Assembly (NCBI RefSeq): GCF_035046485.1
Contig: NC_085138.1
Location: forward strand, 449,043,204 to 449,107,203
Length of the DNA stretch: 64,000 bases
Direction: 5' to 3'
Source: Aedes albopictus
Lineage: Eukaryota; Arthropoda; Insecta; Diptera; Culicidae
Positions 1-11,476 of the stretch are shown here, one piece after another (within the stretch, counting starts at the first letter, position 1; the number at the start of each line of letters is the position of its first letter). Made by a program: the position numbers and the translations under genes. The notes under the pieces were generated by a model. That model did no database searches, was not told the DNA's origin, and worked only from the letters and a program-made list of their open reading frames with translations.

Positions 1-468
1 AGCTCCCCAGGGGAGTCGCCAGCCTTCATCCAGGGGGTCGCGAGGGACAGTCGACTATTTTACTGTAACATAGAACAAATGAGGGAATTTCTATGGCGCG
101 AACAGTACGTCTGCTGGCAAAAGGGGGTCGCGCACCTAAATGTTTGGTAATCTATGTCCTAGAAGATTGGATTGACTGCGCGTATTTGCGACTCCAGTAT
201 CCGCCAGCACTTACACAAGAAACCAATGTAAAAGATAGCTGCCAATGAGATAGCTGCTTGATTCTAACAGGCATCTTCATTGTGTGAGTGTTGGTGGTAG
301 ATTGTTATAGGTGTGAAGGTGAATGATTGTGGATTGATTACTCTACAAATGAATCGGCACAATCCGGTGGTATGATAGATTGATACTGTGCTGCAAAGTT
401 GGAATAAAGGGAGATGGGTTTTTCATTCCGTTTCTGGTTCTAGCGATGGCCACGAACATTTGAATATA
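1..468. other. Unassigned non-coding stretch
   Basis: No open frame, repeat end or tRNA-like motif that I can support. The first 130 bases are GC-richer than what follows and contain a GGGGTCGCG motif twice (near 36 and 126), which may be the remnant of an unidentified repeat. Confidence 0.5.
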
Positions 469-469
469 T

Positions 470-1050
470 AGGGGGTGGCCAAAATGTTTGGAATAGACTA
501 CTTTTTTTCTCTCCCACAAAAATGTTCAACAAGCTTTAACTTTTCAAAGAGTGCATGAAAAAAATCTCAAATTTTGACTGTTTTTCAACCTGTTATAAGT
601 GTATCTTTGGTACAAATAATCTTTCGCGAAGTTCTCGTAGAACACTAATTTGAGGACAACTAATTTCTAAACTGTCATATCTCGGAAACCAATGAAACGA
701 AGCGAATGAAATTTTGAACGTTCATCAACAACATATATTAGAGACGAACCAGCCAAGGGCTGAAAGTCTCTTTAATAAAGACAAATCAATCAATCAATCA
801 ATAACATATAAATTCTTTCAAAACCTTTCAAAATAGGCACTTTTTGAACGGTGAAAAAAGTTATGATGGATTAGCACTTTTTGGATCTTTCTCGAAAAAA
901 TTGTAATTGTTCACACCAATGTCATTACATTTTAGAAACATTTTCTTCTTTTGATCTCAAAATATCTCTAATAAAATATATTAGAGCCCATTTGGATTAA
1001 ACAAAAAACACTTTTAGTATAGTTTGTGTGGTTTTGAAAATTTGGGTGAA
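470..1050 (+). mobile_element. TA-target MITE, family A, 3' half missing
   Basis: It aligns by eye along its length with the left two thirds of the complete element at 57098-57858: the same GGGGGTGGCCAAAATG terminus, then shared blocks such as CTCAAATTTTGACTGTTT, GTCATATCTCGGAAAC and GAAATTTTGAACGT. The right inverted terminus is absent. A 65-bp SINE tail is inserted at 738-802. No transposase frame. Non-autonomous Tc1/mariner-type by inference from its complete relative. Confidence 0.75.
738..802 (+). mobile_element. 5'-truncated SINE tail with 8-bp target duplication
   Basis: Carries the GACGAACCAGCC and GGGCTGAAAGTCTC blocks that form the 3' end of the longer SINE at 16608-16769, ending in a CAAT-type microsatellite. 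The 8-mer AACATATA flanks it on both sides (730-737 and 803-810). The related element at 57.1 kb lacks the insert, which gives an empty-site comparison. Confidence 0.75.
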
Positions 1051-1057
1051 AACGTCG

Positions 1058-1078
1058 AACCGGTATAATTTTATTCGT
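1058..1078 (+). repeat. Left copy of a 21-bp direct repeat
   Basis: The 21 bases here recur exactly at 2375-2395. They are followed immediately by a GAT microsatellite (1079-1101). The pair may be the target duplication of a 1.3-kb insertion. Confidence 0.8.
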
Positions 1079-1101
1079 GATGATGATGATGATGATGATG
1101 A
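1079..1101 (+). repeat. (GAT)n microsatellite
   Basis: Nearly eight perfect GAT units directly after the 21-bp direct repeat. On the minus strand it would be an ATC-type tail of an inserted retroelement. Confidence 0.9.
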
Positions 1102-1139
1102 CCATCAGCGCAAGGATTACCTATGGCTGCAGAGTCATA

Positions 1140-1827
1140 CCCGGGTAGAGGTGAATGGCAAACCAAAAACAAAAGAATAACAAATTTTATTGTCATAACT
1201 AATTTTGCCATTCATGAGTTCTTCATGAAAAGCTTAAAACAACATGTCAATAGCATAATATGATATCATATCAAAATATGCCATTCGTTTGTCATTTATC
1301 AAATTTGGAAGAATAACTACTGAATGTCTTATTTTGCTATCAGAATAAATTTTGCAATTGGTGAGATATTGTTGACCTCTTACGAGTTTGATGAACCATC
1401 GCAGTTTTGGCACTTATAAAGAACATAATAATGACTAAATTTGAATTTTGGTTATTCTAATGGTATCTTTTGATATTTGTTTGAAATTACTTTCCATCCC
1501 GAAAAATTATAAGTTTTTATTTTTGGAATAAACAACATAATATACCCTTCTTTTGGTTGACAAACGAATAACTAATTTTGGTATTGTTCTTTTTTCAATT
1601 ACTTAATAATGGTATATTTTGCAATTCTCAACCTTTTTTTTTTGTTCTTGGTTTGCCATTGTAATGTCGAAATTTGACATTCTTTAGTTATTTTATCGAA
1701 CAATGTCAGTTATTATTTTTGCCCTTTTGTCACTTATTTCAAACAAACCAATGGCAAATTTCACCATTCAGTAATTCATTTTGAATGGTAAAACTTGCAT
1801 TTGTTTTGTAATTGTTTTCTGCCCGGG
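1140..1827. mobile_element. TA-flanked MITE with CCCGGG termini
   Basis: Begins CCCGGGTAGA and ends TCTGCCCGGG, with TA directly outside both ends (1138-1139 and 1828-1829). Subterminal blocks are also inverted: AATGGCAAACCAA near 1152 faces TTGGTTTGCCATT near 1648. The interior is AT-rich with no coding frame. A 2-bp TA duplication fits the IS630/Tc1/mariner group, but without a transposase the assignment is inference. Confidence 0.75.
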
Positions 1828-1829
1828 TA

Positions 1830-2447
1830 CCGGAAGGGAATGATCTACCTGATGGTTTGTTGTAACAGGGGAAGCTAAATTCCCTGGAAACCTCCGGAAG
1901 ACAACACGATGGTTGACAAAGTCTGGCCACCCCACGAACGTTTGCCCAGAAACCAGTTCATTAAGCTTCCTTTAGGCTACCCCTCCCAAAATCCCAAGTA
2001 TCATGTATTTTAAATATAACTGACCAATTACCTGATTTTACCCGATATAATAAATATTAGTCTTATGATATATAGAATTTTAATTGACCTATATTACAAT
2101 AACAACTTTATTTACCTGAACAGCGCTAAAACAAATCATTATTATATTAAAGTTCAAATCATTAAAGTGAAAAAAACACTGAAACAAATGGTGTATTAGT
2201 AGTGAAAAAAATATACAAAAATCAAACAAAACACAGAAAAGTAAACCAAATTGTGATCTTCTAATTGTCCTGCATTTAAATTTACCAAACTGGAGAATTA
2301 CGAAATCAAAATTTGTTATGGTAGATCTTACACCGTAACGCACCATTGTAAGGTGATCTACCCATGTTAGGGTAAACCGGTATAATTTTATTCGTAGTTA
2401 GAAAAACATTCTATTTTATCACACGTGATACGTGTACCAAATATCAA
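1830..2447. other. AT-rich interval with direct-repeat partner
   Basis: No recognisable gene. An 85-codon minus-strand frame at 2089-2346 has low-complexity composition and no family resemblance. The right copy of the 21-bp direct repeat is at 2375-2395. Confidence 0.5.
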
Positions 2448-2449
2448 TA

Positions 2450-2560
2450 CCGTCGTGCGGGGTGTCATTCGGACAAAGTGGGGTGACATTGCGCCACTAT
2501 TCCGCACGTTTAGAATACGACGGCAATGCATATTGTGTTCTAGACTACTAGTATACCTAA
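2450..2560 (+). mobile_element. Single end of a CCGTCG-type element
   Basis: TA followed by CCGTCGTGCGGGGTGTCA, with GGGGTGACATTGCGCC slightly further in. This matches the organisation of the left end of the 1.36-kb element at 28015-29371 (TA, CCGTCG, then repeated GGGGTGA blocks). No partner terminus is visible before minisatellite begins, so this is a solo end. Confidence 0.5.
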
Positions 2561-3158
2561 TGAGCTATTTACAAGATTTTTCGAGGAATTTATTCAAGAT
2601 TTATCCTTTAGAAATCCCCTCTGAGATTTTTCCAGGAGTTTCTTCCAACATTCGTAATGGGGTTACATCTCGAATGCCCAAGCGAATGCCTTCAGGATGT
2701 ACTTCTAGGTTTTCTCTAGGAACTCATTTCGAGATTGCTAGAGATTTCTTCTGGGATGCCCCCAGGAGTTCCGAGATTCTTTTCGAAATATTTTCAAGAA
2801 TTTCTTCTTGGATTTCTTCCAGGATTCTTTAAGGGATTTCTACAATAATTCGTAATGAGATATTCCAGAAATTCGCTCCTAGATTCCTAGAGGAATTCTT
2901 TCTGAGATTCTTCCAAGAATTCGTCTTAAGATTCCACAAGAGATTCGTTCCGAAATTCCTCCAGAAACTCGTACCGAGTTTCTTCAGAGAATCCCGGGGC
3001 AACTCTGGGAGTGCCTTTTCGTGAAGGAACTCTAAGAGGAGTCCCAGAAGGAACTTCTGAGATATCCTAAAACGAAACTCCCAAGGAAAAGCAGAAGAAG
3101 GAATCCTCAAAAGGAGGATTCCCAGTAGGAACTCCCAATTAAGTCCCAGAAAGAACTT
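2560..3158. repeat. Degenerate GGAATTC-type minisatellite tract
   Basis: Loose 12-18-bp variants of AGGAATTTCTTCCAGGA and GAGATTCTTCC. Frames of over 100 codons on both strands arise because the monomers are poor in stop codons. They are not genes. Confidence 0.8.
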
Positions 3159-3495
3159 CACGGTGTCAACATTTCGATTATTATCGAACATTCATGTACC
3201 TCGGATTTTTCTTCGAAAATGATTAGTATTTGGGCTATGTATTCATAATCGGAAAACTAGAAAATATTTCACCGGCGAAAATTTTTCCATACATTATGTA
3301 TGGGACGTTTTTTGGGCTAAAATAGTAATTATTGATTTTTAGTATGGAAAATAGCCAAAAACTCATCTAGCTCAAATTTTCCCCGATAGAATTTCAAATT
3401 TTGCATTTATACATTATAGCCGAAATTCTAACATTCTATGAAGAAAAAACCGAGGTACATGAAAGTTCGATAATAATCAAAATTTTGACACCGTG
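3159..3495. mobile_element. 337-bp MITE with CACGGTG ends, Transib-like
   Basis: Starts CACGGTGTCAA and ends TTGACACCGTG. The inverted arms extend about 46 bp with a handful of mismatches, through GATTATTATCGAAC and CATGTACCTCGG. The 5-mer AACTT flanks it on both sides (3154-3158 and 3496-3500), inside the minisatellite tract. A CAC-starting terminus with a 5-bp target duplication is what I know of Transib elements, so that name is inference. No transposase frame. Confidence 0.75.
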
Positions 3496-3670
3496 AACTT
3501 CTAGAGAAATGACAGAAAAAAACTTGTTAAGGAATCACAGAAGAAACTCCTGGTCAATCTCTGAAAATAATGCTGGAGGAATCCTGGAGAGAACTCCGGG
3601 AGAAATTTCAAAAGGTGGAAACCTCAAATGGAGAGGCCTTGGAAGGAACTCCTTGGGGAGTCAAAGTCGT
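3496..3670. repeat. Minisatellite tract continues
   Basis: GGAATCC and GAACTCC variants resume after the 337-bp MITE, showing that it landed inside an existing tract. Confidence 0.6.
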
Positions 3671-5020
3671 CAAAGAAGCACTTTTAAAGGTCCCAAATTT
3701 TCGTGCGCGGAGGATGTTGCTACGTCATCCCGTTCAAAAGATGTTGATGATATTCTAACAAAAAAATAGACACGTTCCCACTATTTTTTGTCTTGAGTTA
3801 CAAAAATAACACCACTCTAATTTTTTGATATGTTTTATAACAATATTTCTTATTTTGAATGCATTTTGGGTTACTTTGATGAGAAATTGAAACTGAAAAA
3901 CTTACAGCCAGAAAACCGTTTTTTTTTTCCTGAGCCACCCTAAGCTAGTTCACAAAATATCTCTAGAATTGTCAATTTTAATGCTACATAAAAACTGTCT
4001 TCAGCAAACTTGCTCAAAATTTATAGATCTACAATTTTTCTGAAGAATGTACATAGATATTCTTGCAAATAAAAAAGTTTGGTTTCCAATTCCTTTGGAA
4101 ACTGTAAACTTTTGTCACAAGGCTCGAATCGCTTTACGGCCTTCGATAAAGTTATTCCGAGAATCATAGACTACACTTTTAAATCAACGGTTACATACTC
4201 TCAGAATAACTTTAACCTTCAAGATCCGAAATTGGACCAAAAAAATTGATCTGAAAAAACGATCACTATGACCCACACTAATGAACATCACCTCCGGAAG
4301 CCAGACCATCTTCCAGAATTCCTCGTGTAGCGTCTTCGCGAGCGTTGCGTATTACACCGCAGCATGCCGCTGCCAAACGCAAGCGTACCGTGCAGGAGGA
4401 ATCTTATGAGCGAAGTGTGTCGAAATTCTCGATCATTTTGTCTGTCAAGACATATCAAACAAGAGAAATTGGTGTGTTCGTTCTGATATGATCTGTTATT
4501 CTTGATCATGGCATTTTCTTTGGAATCAACCCCAACAATAATCCAAGACCATTCGCTTACCAAAAACCTAACTTTGCTATTTACGAGAGCGTGTCGGTGA
4601 GCCGCCGGTCTCTCGAAAAATAGATGTCATTCCATCTCAACTATCCCTTTCCACCTTGAATCCGCAAGACTGAATAGCCGAAAACTTCGAGTATCAGAAT
4701 CTACCAGTTGGAAACTACAGCAAAAGTATACTTGAATGTATTTCTTTTCGATTCAGAGAGCGGTCAATGGCACTGAGGGAAAGACTTGTTAGTCAGGACA
4801 CTTGGTGTAAAAGCATGTGCAAAATGGCCCATGGAGTGACAGACAATCTTTTAGCTACGTCACTCCCAACGTTAGTGTTTTAACATACCAAAAACTCACA
4901 CCAACACATTGGATTGCTTATAGTGAATCCTAAACCATCCATCTCCCATTATCCAACACTTATAAAGTAGGAGTCATATGGGAGAAAATGGGCGTGGCCG
5001 GCAATGGATCGGACTACATA
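3671..5020. other. Unassigned non-coding stretch
   Basis: No supported feature in about 1.35 kb. A 91-codon minus-strand frame at 4288-4563 matches nothing I recognise. A fragment near 4975-4995 (GGGAGAAAATGGGCGTGG) resembles part of other repeats in the window. Confidence 0.45.
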
Positions 5021-5021
5021 A

Positions 5022-5680
5022 AAAAATCTTCAGAGAAATTGATCAGAATATCAAGAGATATCCGATTGTAAGCTAGTTTATTCTAGGTGTATCCGCTTGT
5101 GAACCATAGCAATTTTTATATTCTGTATCTTGAGATTCATTCCACAGAAAATAATATAATCTTCGGCAAAGTTGATTAGTCATTAAGAGTAATCCGATGA
5201 CATATTAGTTGAATCTAGGTTTAATCGCACCTATCGAGTTGTGACATTCTGAACATCGGTGTCTCGAAAATCACAATACATAGAAGAATTTTGTGTTCAG
5301 CAAAGTTTATTGGAACATTCAGAACTAGTTGTTTTTTAGGCTTATCAGTTGGATGACTCTAGTGAGCCTTAGGGTTTTCGAACTTTTGAATTTTAAGAAG
5401 GATGCTATATAGAATTTCGTCTTCGACGGATTTGATCAATCATGAACTCTTTGAACTCTCCAATGATGAAATAGCATTTTATTTCTATCTAGCTGGCGCT
5501 AGTAAGTTTCAGACATTTCTGTTTTTCGAGAATCAGACTACATAAAAGGAAACTCGTCTTCAGCAAAGTTTATTACGACATCAAAGGGTAACTGATGTTG
5601 ATCTAATTGGTATTAGATTTATTAGTGGCGCTAAAAAGTATCAGAAATGCTAAATTTCTACACAGTTTCAGATTTTCTTG
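5022..5680 (+). repeat. Diverged tandem repeat, about 130-bp units
   Basis: Five related blocks of the form ATCTTCRGCAAAGTTKATTA begin near 5022, 5152, 5285, 5413 and 5558, spaced about 130-145 bp. Each is preceded by ACTACATA-like text or similar and followed by an ATTAG/CTAGY motif about 45 bp later. Divergence between units is high, so this is an old array. Confidence 0.5.
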
Positions 5681-5856
5681 ATAGATGACTGTTCAGGACG
5701 AAAGTGCCGTATCACCCTGTTTTTTTCTTCAGGAGAGGCTAGCTGATGCGTTAGTGCGATTGCCTTCGTCGTACACAAAAACGAAAAAATGTTCAACTCG
5801 GAAGTGGAGTGAAATTTTGCGTCATTTTTCGATTTCTAGGGCGAAGGGGCTGGTTA

Positions 5857-6532
5857 CACAAGTTTACAAAATAAAACGAAAGTCGTGAACTTCTGTCAAC
5901 GACCAACATTTTTGAAGCACAATTTAGTGCTGATTTCGAAACCGACCTTCAAAAAATTTTAAGTAGGACAGTTTTTGAGTTTTAGCTCAATATCGAGTTT
6001 TGCAACTTTTCAAAATATGGAATTTACTAGAATTCAAATATATTGCGTTTTGTTCAACCAATTTTAAATCTTTTTCCATAAACTAAAAGCTGAATACAAT
6101 ACCATTCGATCATCTGAACACAAGTTTTGCATCAGATTGATGAAATTCAAGATATTGGCGAGTTTGAGGGACGATCTCCTTAAATTTTAGCAAAATTCCC
6201 AAAAATTTTTGAAGAAATGTATTTTTATCAATAAGAAAAAAACAACTTGAAAATTCTCTCTCGACGTTTATTTGACATATCATATGAAGGCGAGTTACAG
6301 TAAAAGTTCAGATCAATCGGAGCATTGATTACGGAGAATGAGATGTTTGAAGTGAGCGACTTTGCTTAAAAATAGAACAAAAATCGATTTCAAATCATCA
6401 ACCTTGTATGGAAAGTCGAAAAAATTTCCGCTCTACTGTATTTTTTTTCTTTCGCGTTCTCGAACTTAGGGCATGATTCTACACCAAAAATGATCATCAG
6501 CTTACCGAGTTCAAAAATGCTGTAAACTAGTG
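5857..6532. mobile_element. TWA-target MITE (PIF/Harbinger-like), copy 1
   Basis: Starts CACAAGTTTACA and ends TGTAAACTAGTG, flanked by TTA on both sides (5854-5856 and 6533-6535). It is reverse-complementary along its length to the element at 61241-61905, which is flanked by TAA. A 3-bp TWA target duplication is the known signature of PIF/Harbinger. Two independently flanked copies fix the element boundaries. No transposase frame. Confidence 0.8.
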
Positions 6533-6562
6533 TTATTGATAGTATATACACTTTTTACTTGT

Positions 6563-6690
6563 ATCTGATGAGCCACTGGCAAAGGTAAGTTGGAATATCT
6601 GTTGCTATTGGCTATCTCCCGTCTAATATGACGAGAATTAACGCATATGACGAAGTAGATTTCTTCAGCATTTTATAAATATAAATGTTA
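6563..6690 (+). repeat. Inverted-repeat partner of 10245-10355
   Basis: Blocks such as GTAAGTTGGAATATCTGTT and CGCATATGACGAAGTAGATT occur here and, reversed, at 10245-10355. They could be the ends of one 3.8-kb element or two independent copies of a short repeat. Confidence 0.6.
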
Positions 6691-6799
6691 CCATTCCTGT
6701 ATTCCAGTATTCTAGAAAAATTATTAAGAATTGGGTATTAAGAATTTGGTAGACTTGGTTAGGTTTTTAAGAGGCCAATGTTGGAATCTCTGTTGATCA

Positions 6800-8000
6800 C
6801 ACAGCGTAACAAAAATTAACTTTTTGTCTGTCTCAAGAGCAAACTTATGTGTCTCCGAAGGATTTTGGGCCGCTGAATCCGAATCCGGGCTCTAACACGT
6901 CACAATTTTGAGCTATACCTCAATTTATAGGGCAAAATATGCGATTTTGGGCTTTTTTGACTGCAAACCATTAAGCAAGGAAATATTTTTTAAGCAATCA
7001 AAAGGTTAATTGGTCAATTAACATCTAAATCAACGACTCATGCAAAATATTTCGTTTTACCAAATCGAATTTGATAGTTTTAAGCGATTTATGTTAGGTA
7101 CGATATTTCCCATACAAGTCACCCTCCAAAAGTTGCATGCGAGTTTCCATGCTAACATAAAATGCTTAAATCTATCAAATTTGATTAGGTAAAACGAAAT
7201 ATTTTGCATGAGTCGTTAATTTAGATGTTAATTGACCAATTAACCTTTCGATTGCTTAAAAAAATATTTCCAAGCTTAATGGCTTGCAGTCAAAAAAGCC
7301 AAAAATCGCATATTTTGCCCTATAAATTGAGGTATAGCTCAAAACTGTGATGTGTTGGAGCCAGGGATGAGAAATGTACTGGAAAAAACGGTTACCGGCT
7401 GTACATTTGACATTTCTCCACACGAACAGCCCAGCCAAACTCAAACTGTTCGAAAAATAAATGTCATAACATTTTTTTTCCTGCAGCCTTCTTCCTCGAA
7501 ATGGTTTCCAAGCGCGAGAGCGCCAGTACTCGAGCACAACGACGACAAAATTTTTTGTCTCTCCGGTTTTCGCATTTTTCTGCGTTTCAAATCGCTTCTA
7601 GACAAACTTCTTTACATGCATCACAAAGCTAAGAGTGTGCTCTAGCTATTTGTGCAAATCGATTAAAATTATTTATTAAAACAAGTGAGTTATTAGCAGT
7701 TGAAAATATTTGACATTTTTCGCAATCACCCGCCTCAGCATGACTGCTCATAAATATTTTCGTGGGAAAGCGAAAACCATCAAGCGTCTGCTTGACTGCC
7801 GTCGGCGCGGCATCTGATGGTATTGGTGCTGCCGTTGTTTTGTTTTTATTTTACTGCCAGTATCGATGAACGGAAAAGAGAAAAGAGTACTTTTGCCATC
7901 CCTGGTTGGAGCAAATCTGAGCCCGGATTCGGATTCAGCGGCCCAAAATCCTTCGGAGACACATAAGTTTGCTCTTGAGACAAAAAAATGTTGCGCTGTG
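6800..8000. mobile_element. Foldback element interrupted by a MITE
   Basis: Left arm from 6800 (CACAGCGTAAC, then CTCAAGAGCAAACTTATG) is matched by an inverted right arm ending at 8000 (CGCTGTG). The arms run to a short loop near 7085-7155. The right arm is split by a 543-bp hAT-type MITE at 7362-7904; without it the foldback is about 650 bp. A weak 3-bp TCA repeat lies just outside both ends. No coding capacity. Confidence 0.75.
7362..7904. mobile_element. hAT-type MITE nested in foldback
   Basis: Ends CAGGGATGAGAAATGTAC and, reversed, CAGGGATGGCAAAAGTAC (15 of 18 identical). The 8-mer GTTGGAGC occurs directly outside both ends (7354-7361 and 7905-7912). Removing the insert restores the palindrome of the surrounding foldback. 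CAGGG termini with an 8-bp target duplication are diagnostic of the hAT superfamily. No transposase frame. Confidence 0.88.
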
Positions 8001-10240
8001 TCATTGATAGATTAGATATCAAATACCATCCACCATTATTACCATTATTTAGAATATTTCTGGTAATTGGCAAGTTTATTGCTCCTGTATTTCAAGATTA
8101 ACACTACATAATATTATAACATCTTTGGCCAAATTTGAGATCAATTGTGAGCAGACAATAATTTGATTTAAACATTGAAGACACAGATTGTCTTGATCTG
8201 AAACGGAACTAGAAAGAAAGTGTTTTCGGTAGACAACGACAGGGAGAGGGTAAATGGAAAAAGGGACAATGATAGATAAGTCTTTAGGGAGATACATTTG
8301 ACTACAGATCGTTTAAACACACACAAACGTTCGACACTGAAGAAAAACCTCACCTTCCCAATGCTCATGCATCATTTTGATACAATTCTGTTTAATTCAA
8401 TTATTATAAGTACTGTTTAATTTCCCATTACGTTACGGATCATCCATGCTAAAAAACGCCATCGCTGTTGATAGTGATGCATATCAGAAATTCGCTATCA
8501 TAAATTTGATTTATTGCAGCATCACCTGAACTGAGCCTTCCGGAGAAATTTGATTCAGATACGTTGAAATAGGCATTCGTCGTCCTTATCATAAAATCTC
8601 ATCTGGAGGTGGGCCCCCAATGCATTAAATTAAATTTTAATTAAATGTACACGCCAACACCAATGCAACGAGTACACGGCCTCAGCAATGACAGCAATTG
8701 CAATTAAAGTCGCTCACGTGTCATAGGAATGCCAACGAATAAGACCATCTGAAGCCCAATATTGATTATTCTTTGCTAAGCCACACACATCCCCTGCCTC
8801 GCCTGCCTGAAGTTCCATGTTGATTCAACTTCTTTTTACTTGGCGTTAATAAAGAGCAGATGCCACCGCAAAGAATCGATGGGTGTATGCTTTTCATTCT
8901 TCACTGACGGTTGTTAGTTCTATTGACGTACATATATCTTTGGAAGAAAGCGTTGAAACGTTCGCTTCCGTTTGCTTCTTGATATTCGATCTCGATGGTT
9001 TTGTTCGCAAGTCTTATGTTACAAATTGAAGACTTGTGATTATAATGCAGACTAGCTTTCAATGTAGCTTTAACTAGATAAGATTGTATAAGTAAGATAT
9101 CTGTGCTCCCGTTCATGCTATATCATGAGCATAGATGACGGTACACCCCTTTAAACATACACGTGGTTCATCAACGGCTCCAAATTGCACAAAAAATATC
9201 ACATACGCTTTTTGTTTTTCATAATATGGAACGAGCTCACAATTAAATACCGCATTGAATTGTGCTAAAGACTGTCATCTTATGATTGAAACCTGCGAAA
9301 ACTGTTTTCTCTCAACACACGTGAAAAGACAACATATTGTGCAACTCCAAAATAGAGCATCTATTAAAATTAAATAAAACAGAAAAAAAATATTAATAAA
9401 TTTGTTCATCGAGATGAGAAACTTTTTCATTTCAGCTATCCGAAAAAAGTCAAAGTGATATCACAGCGATTTCGTACAACTCAATATTTCAAATTGAAGT
9501 AAAAAACAAGCAGCGCGACACAGAGACTCAATTTCAACGAACTGCTGAGCTGACTGCCGGAGGAAAAAAGCCAAGCTTGTCGGACAACCATGTAAAACTG
9601 CGTGCGGATGCGAAAAAACACTCTTACACATTTTTTCACACCCGCGTTTTGTCATTTGGCGCTCCGGACTGGCGAATGCTACGATAGCGAACAACAACAG
9701 GCACTTCTGTTCATGGGGCATTTTTCGACGTCGTCGGCGGAAGTCCGTACTCTATAGCTACTAGCAAGCACTAGTCGGTGCCAAACGACGACAACAATAC
9801 CTACTGTTCCGTTAGGCTCACAACGAGCGGAATGTTGGTTGGCACTAGGACTAGGTGGGGGTATCTACCATAGGTGTCGAGTTTAGTCTTTTGCCAGAAT
9901 TCCCCGCTCGTTGCGGTTGAACGGACTTCAACTTCCGCCCAACGCAAAATTAGAGGAAAAGAACCACTACTGCAAACGGACGACGGCAGAGAACTACGCC
10001 CTGCGGTGCGTCCGAACATGCCATTTGCAAACTGGCTGCTTTTGTGGGATTTTGGGCTGGAATGTTTTGAAGGCAGACAGACGCTGGTCTCAGGTGGTCT
10101 GTGTTTCAGAGAAATTTGATGGAAGCATTTTGCAATTTGCTGTTTTTAGAGAGGAAACGTAAAACGGTGTCAACTAACGGACGGACTCAAAGCTATATTT
10201 TAGGAATAACTTTTTTAAAATCAAGTTTTTTGCTCAAAAT
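8001..10240. other. Repeat-poor interval, no gene recognised
   Basis: About 2.2 kb without a clear transposon end. Open frames of up to 86 codons (for example minus strand 9461-9721) match nothing I know. The 9.5-10.1 kb part is GC-richer and could contain non-coding exon or regulatory sequence of an unseen gene, but no splice structure is supportable. Confidence 0.4.
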
Positions 10241-10244
10241 AATA

Positions 10245-10355
10245 GATGGAGAAGGTAGAAATCTACTTCGTCATATGCGTCCATTTCCGTCATATCAGAC
10301 GGCAAATAACCGATATTAACAGATATTCCAACTTACTTTTGCCAATGGCTTATTA
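10245..10355 (-). repeat. Inverted-repeat partner of 6563-6690
   Basis: Reverse complement of the block near 6570-6690, ending in CTTACTTTTGCCAATGGC. Confidence 0.6.
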
Positions 10356-10424
10356 GGCGAAAGAAAAATAATGTGGACAAGACTATCAATAACCGGCCCA
10401 ATACATATTTTGCGTGATCTTGAA

Positions 10425-11474
10425 ATTTAAGGAGGAATCCTCGAAGGATCTCCCCAAACAATCCCTGAAAATATTCCAGGAGAAATCCCCAAAGAAATTT
10501 CCAAAAGAATTCCAAGATGAATCCCCGAATGATTCCCTGGAGGAATCCCCGATGGAATTCCAGAAAATTCCGAAGGAATTCCAAGATAAATTCCCGAAGT
10601 AATTCCTGAAAAAATCCCGAAAACAAATCAAATCCAGGAGGAGTCTCCGGCAGGATTCCAGCAGGAAAACCTGAGAGAATTCTAGCAGGAATCCGCAAAA
10701 GAATCCCAGTCGGAATCCCCAAAGGAATTGAAGGAGAAATCCCCGAAGGATTCCCAGGAGGAATCACCAAAGGACTTCCTGTAGTAATCCCCAAGGGGCA
10801 TTCCAGGAGGAATCTACGAAAGGTATCTGGGTAACAGCAGGTGTCCCCGAAGGGTTTTCAGGATGAATCCCCGAGTAATTTATAGGAGGACGCCCGAAGC
10901 ATTTGTGAGAGGAATACCAGAAGAAATTCCAGAAGAAGTCCCAGCAGGATTTACAGGACGAATCTCTAGATGATTTTCAAAAGGAATCCTCGATGGTTTT
11001 TCAAGAGGAATTCACGAAATATTTCCAGGAAGAATCCTCGAAGAGTTTCCAGGATGAAATCCCGAATGAATTGCAGGATGAATTTTCAGAAGAACACCCT
11101 GCAGGGCTTCCTGAAAGATATTCAGAAGGAATTCTTGTAGGAAATCCATAAGAGACCCTTCCAGGAAATCCTGGAGATATGCCTGACTATGGTCCTAGAA
11201 ATCCTTCAAGGAGCTCCAGTGGATGTTTCTAGAGGAACTTTTGAAGAAATCCCTGGTGTACCTCCTGAAGGCATCTCTGAATCCTCCTCGAAACTTAAAA
11301 CTCCTGGAGGAATCACTAAGGGAAATTCTGAAGAAAATCCTAGAAGATAGTCCAGAAGGAATCTTTGAAGAACCTTCTGAAACAATCCCTGAATGCTCCC
11401 TGGAGGTATTCTTGAATTCTGTTGTAAGAATCTTTGAAGGAATTACTGCAGAAATCGCTAAAGAAATTCCTGGA
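10425..11474. repeat. GGAATTC-type minisatellite tract
   Basis: Tightly packed variants of GAGGAATCCCCGAAGGAATTCC. Frames of 153 and 109 codons on the minus strand and shorter ones on plus are repeat artefacts. Confidence 0.85.
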
Positions 11475-11476
11475 TA

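Noticed and set aside
6800..8000. 8-bp target duplication for the outer foldback
   Set aside because: Flanking octamers TGTTGATC and CATTGATA share only a central TTGAT; not convincing.
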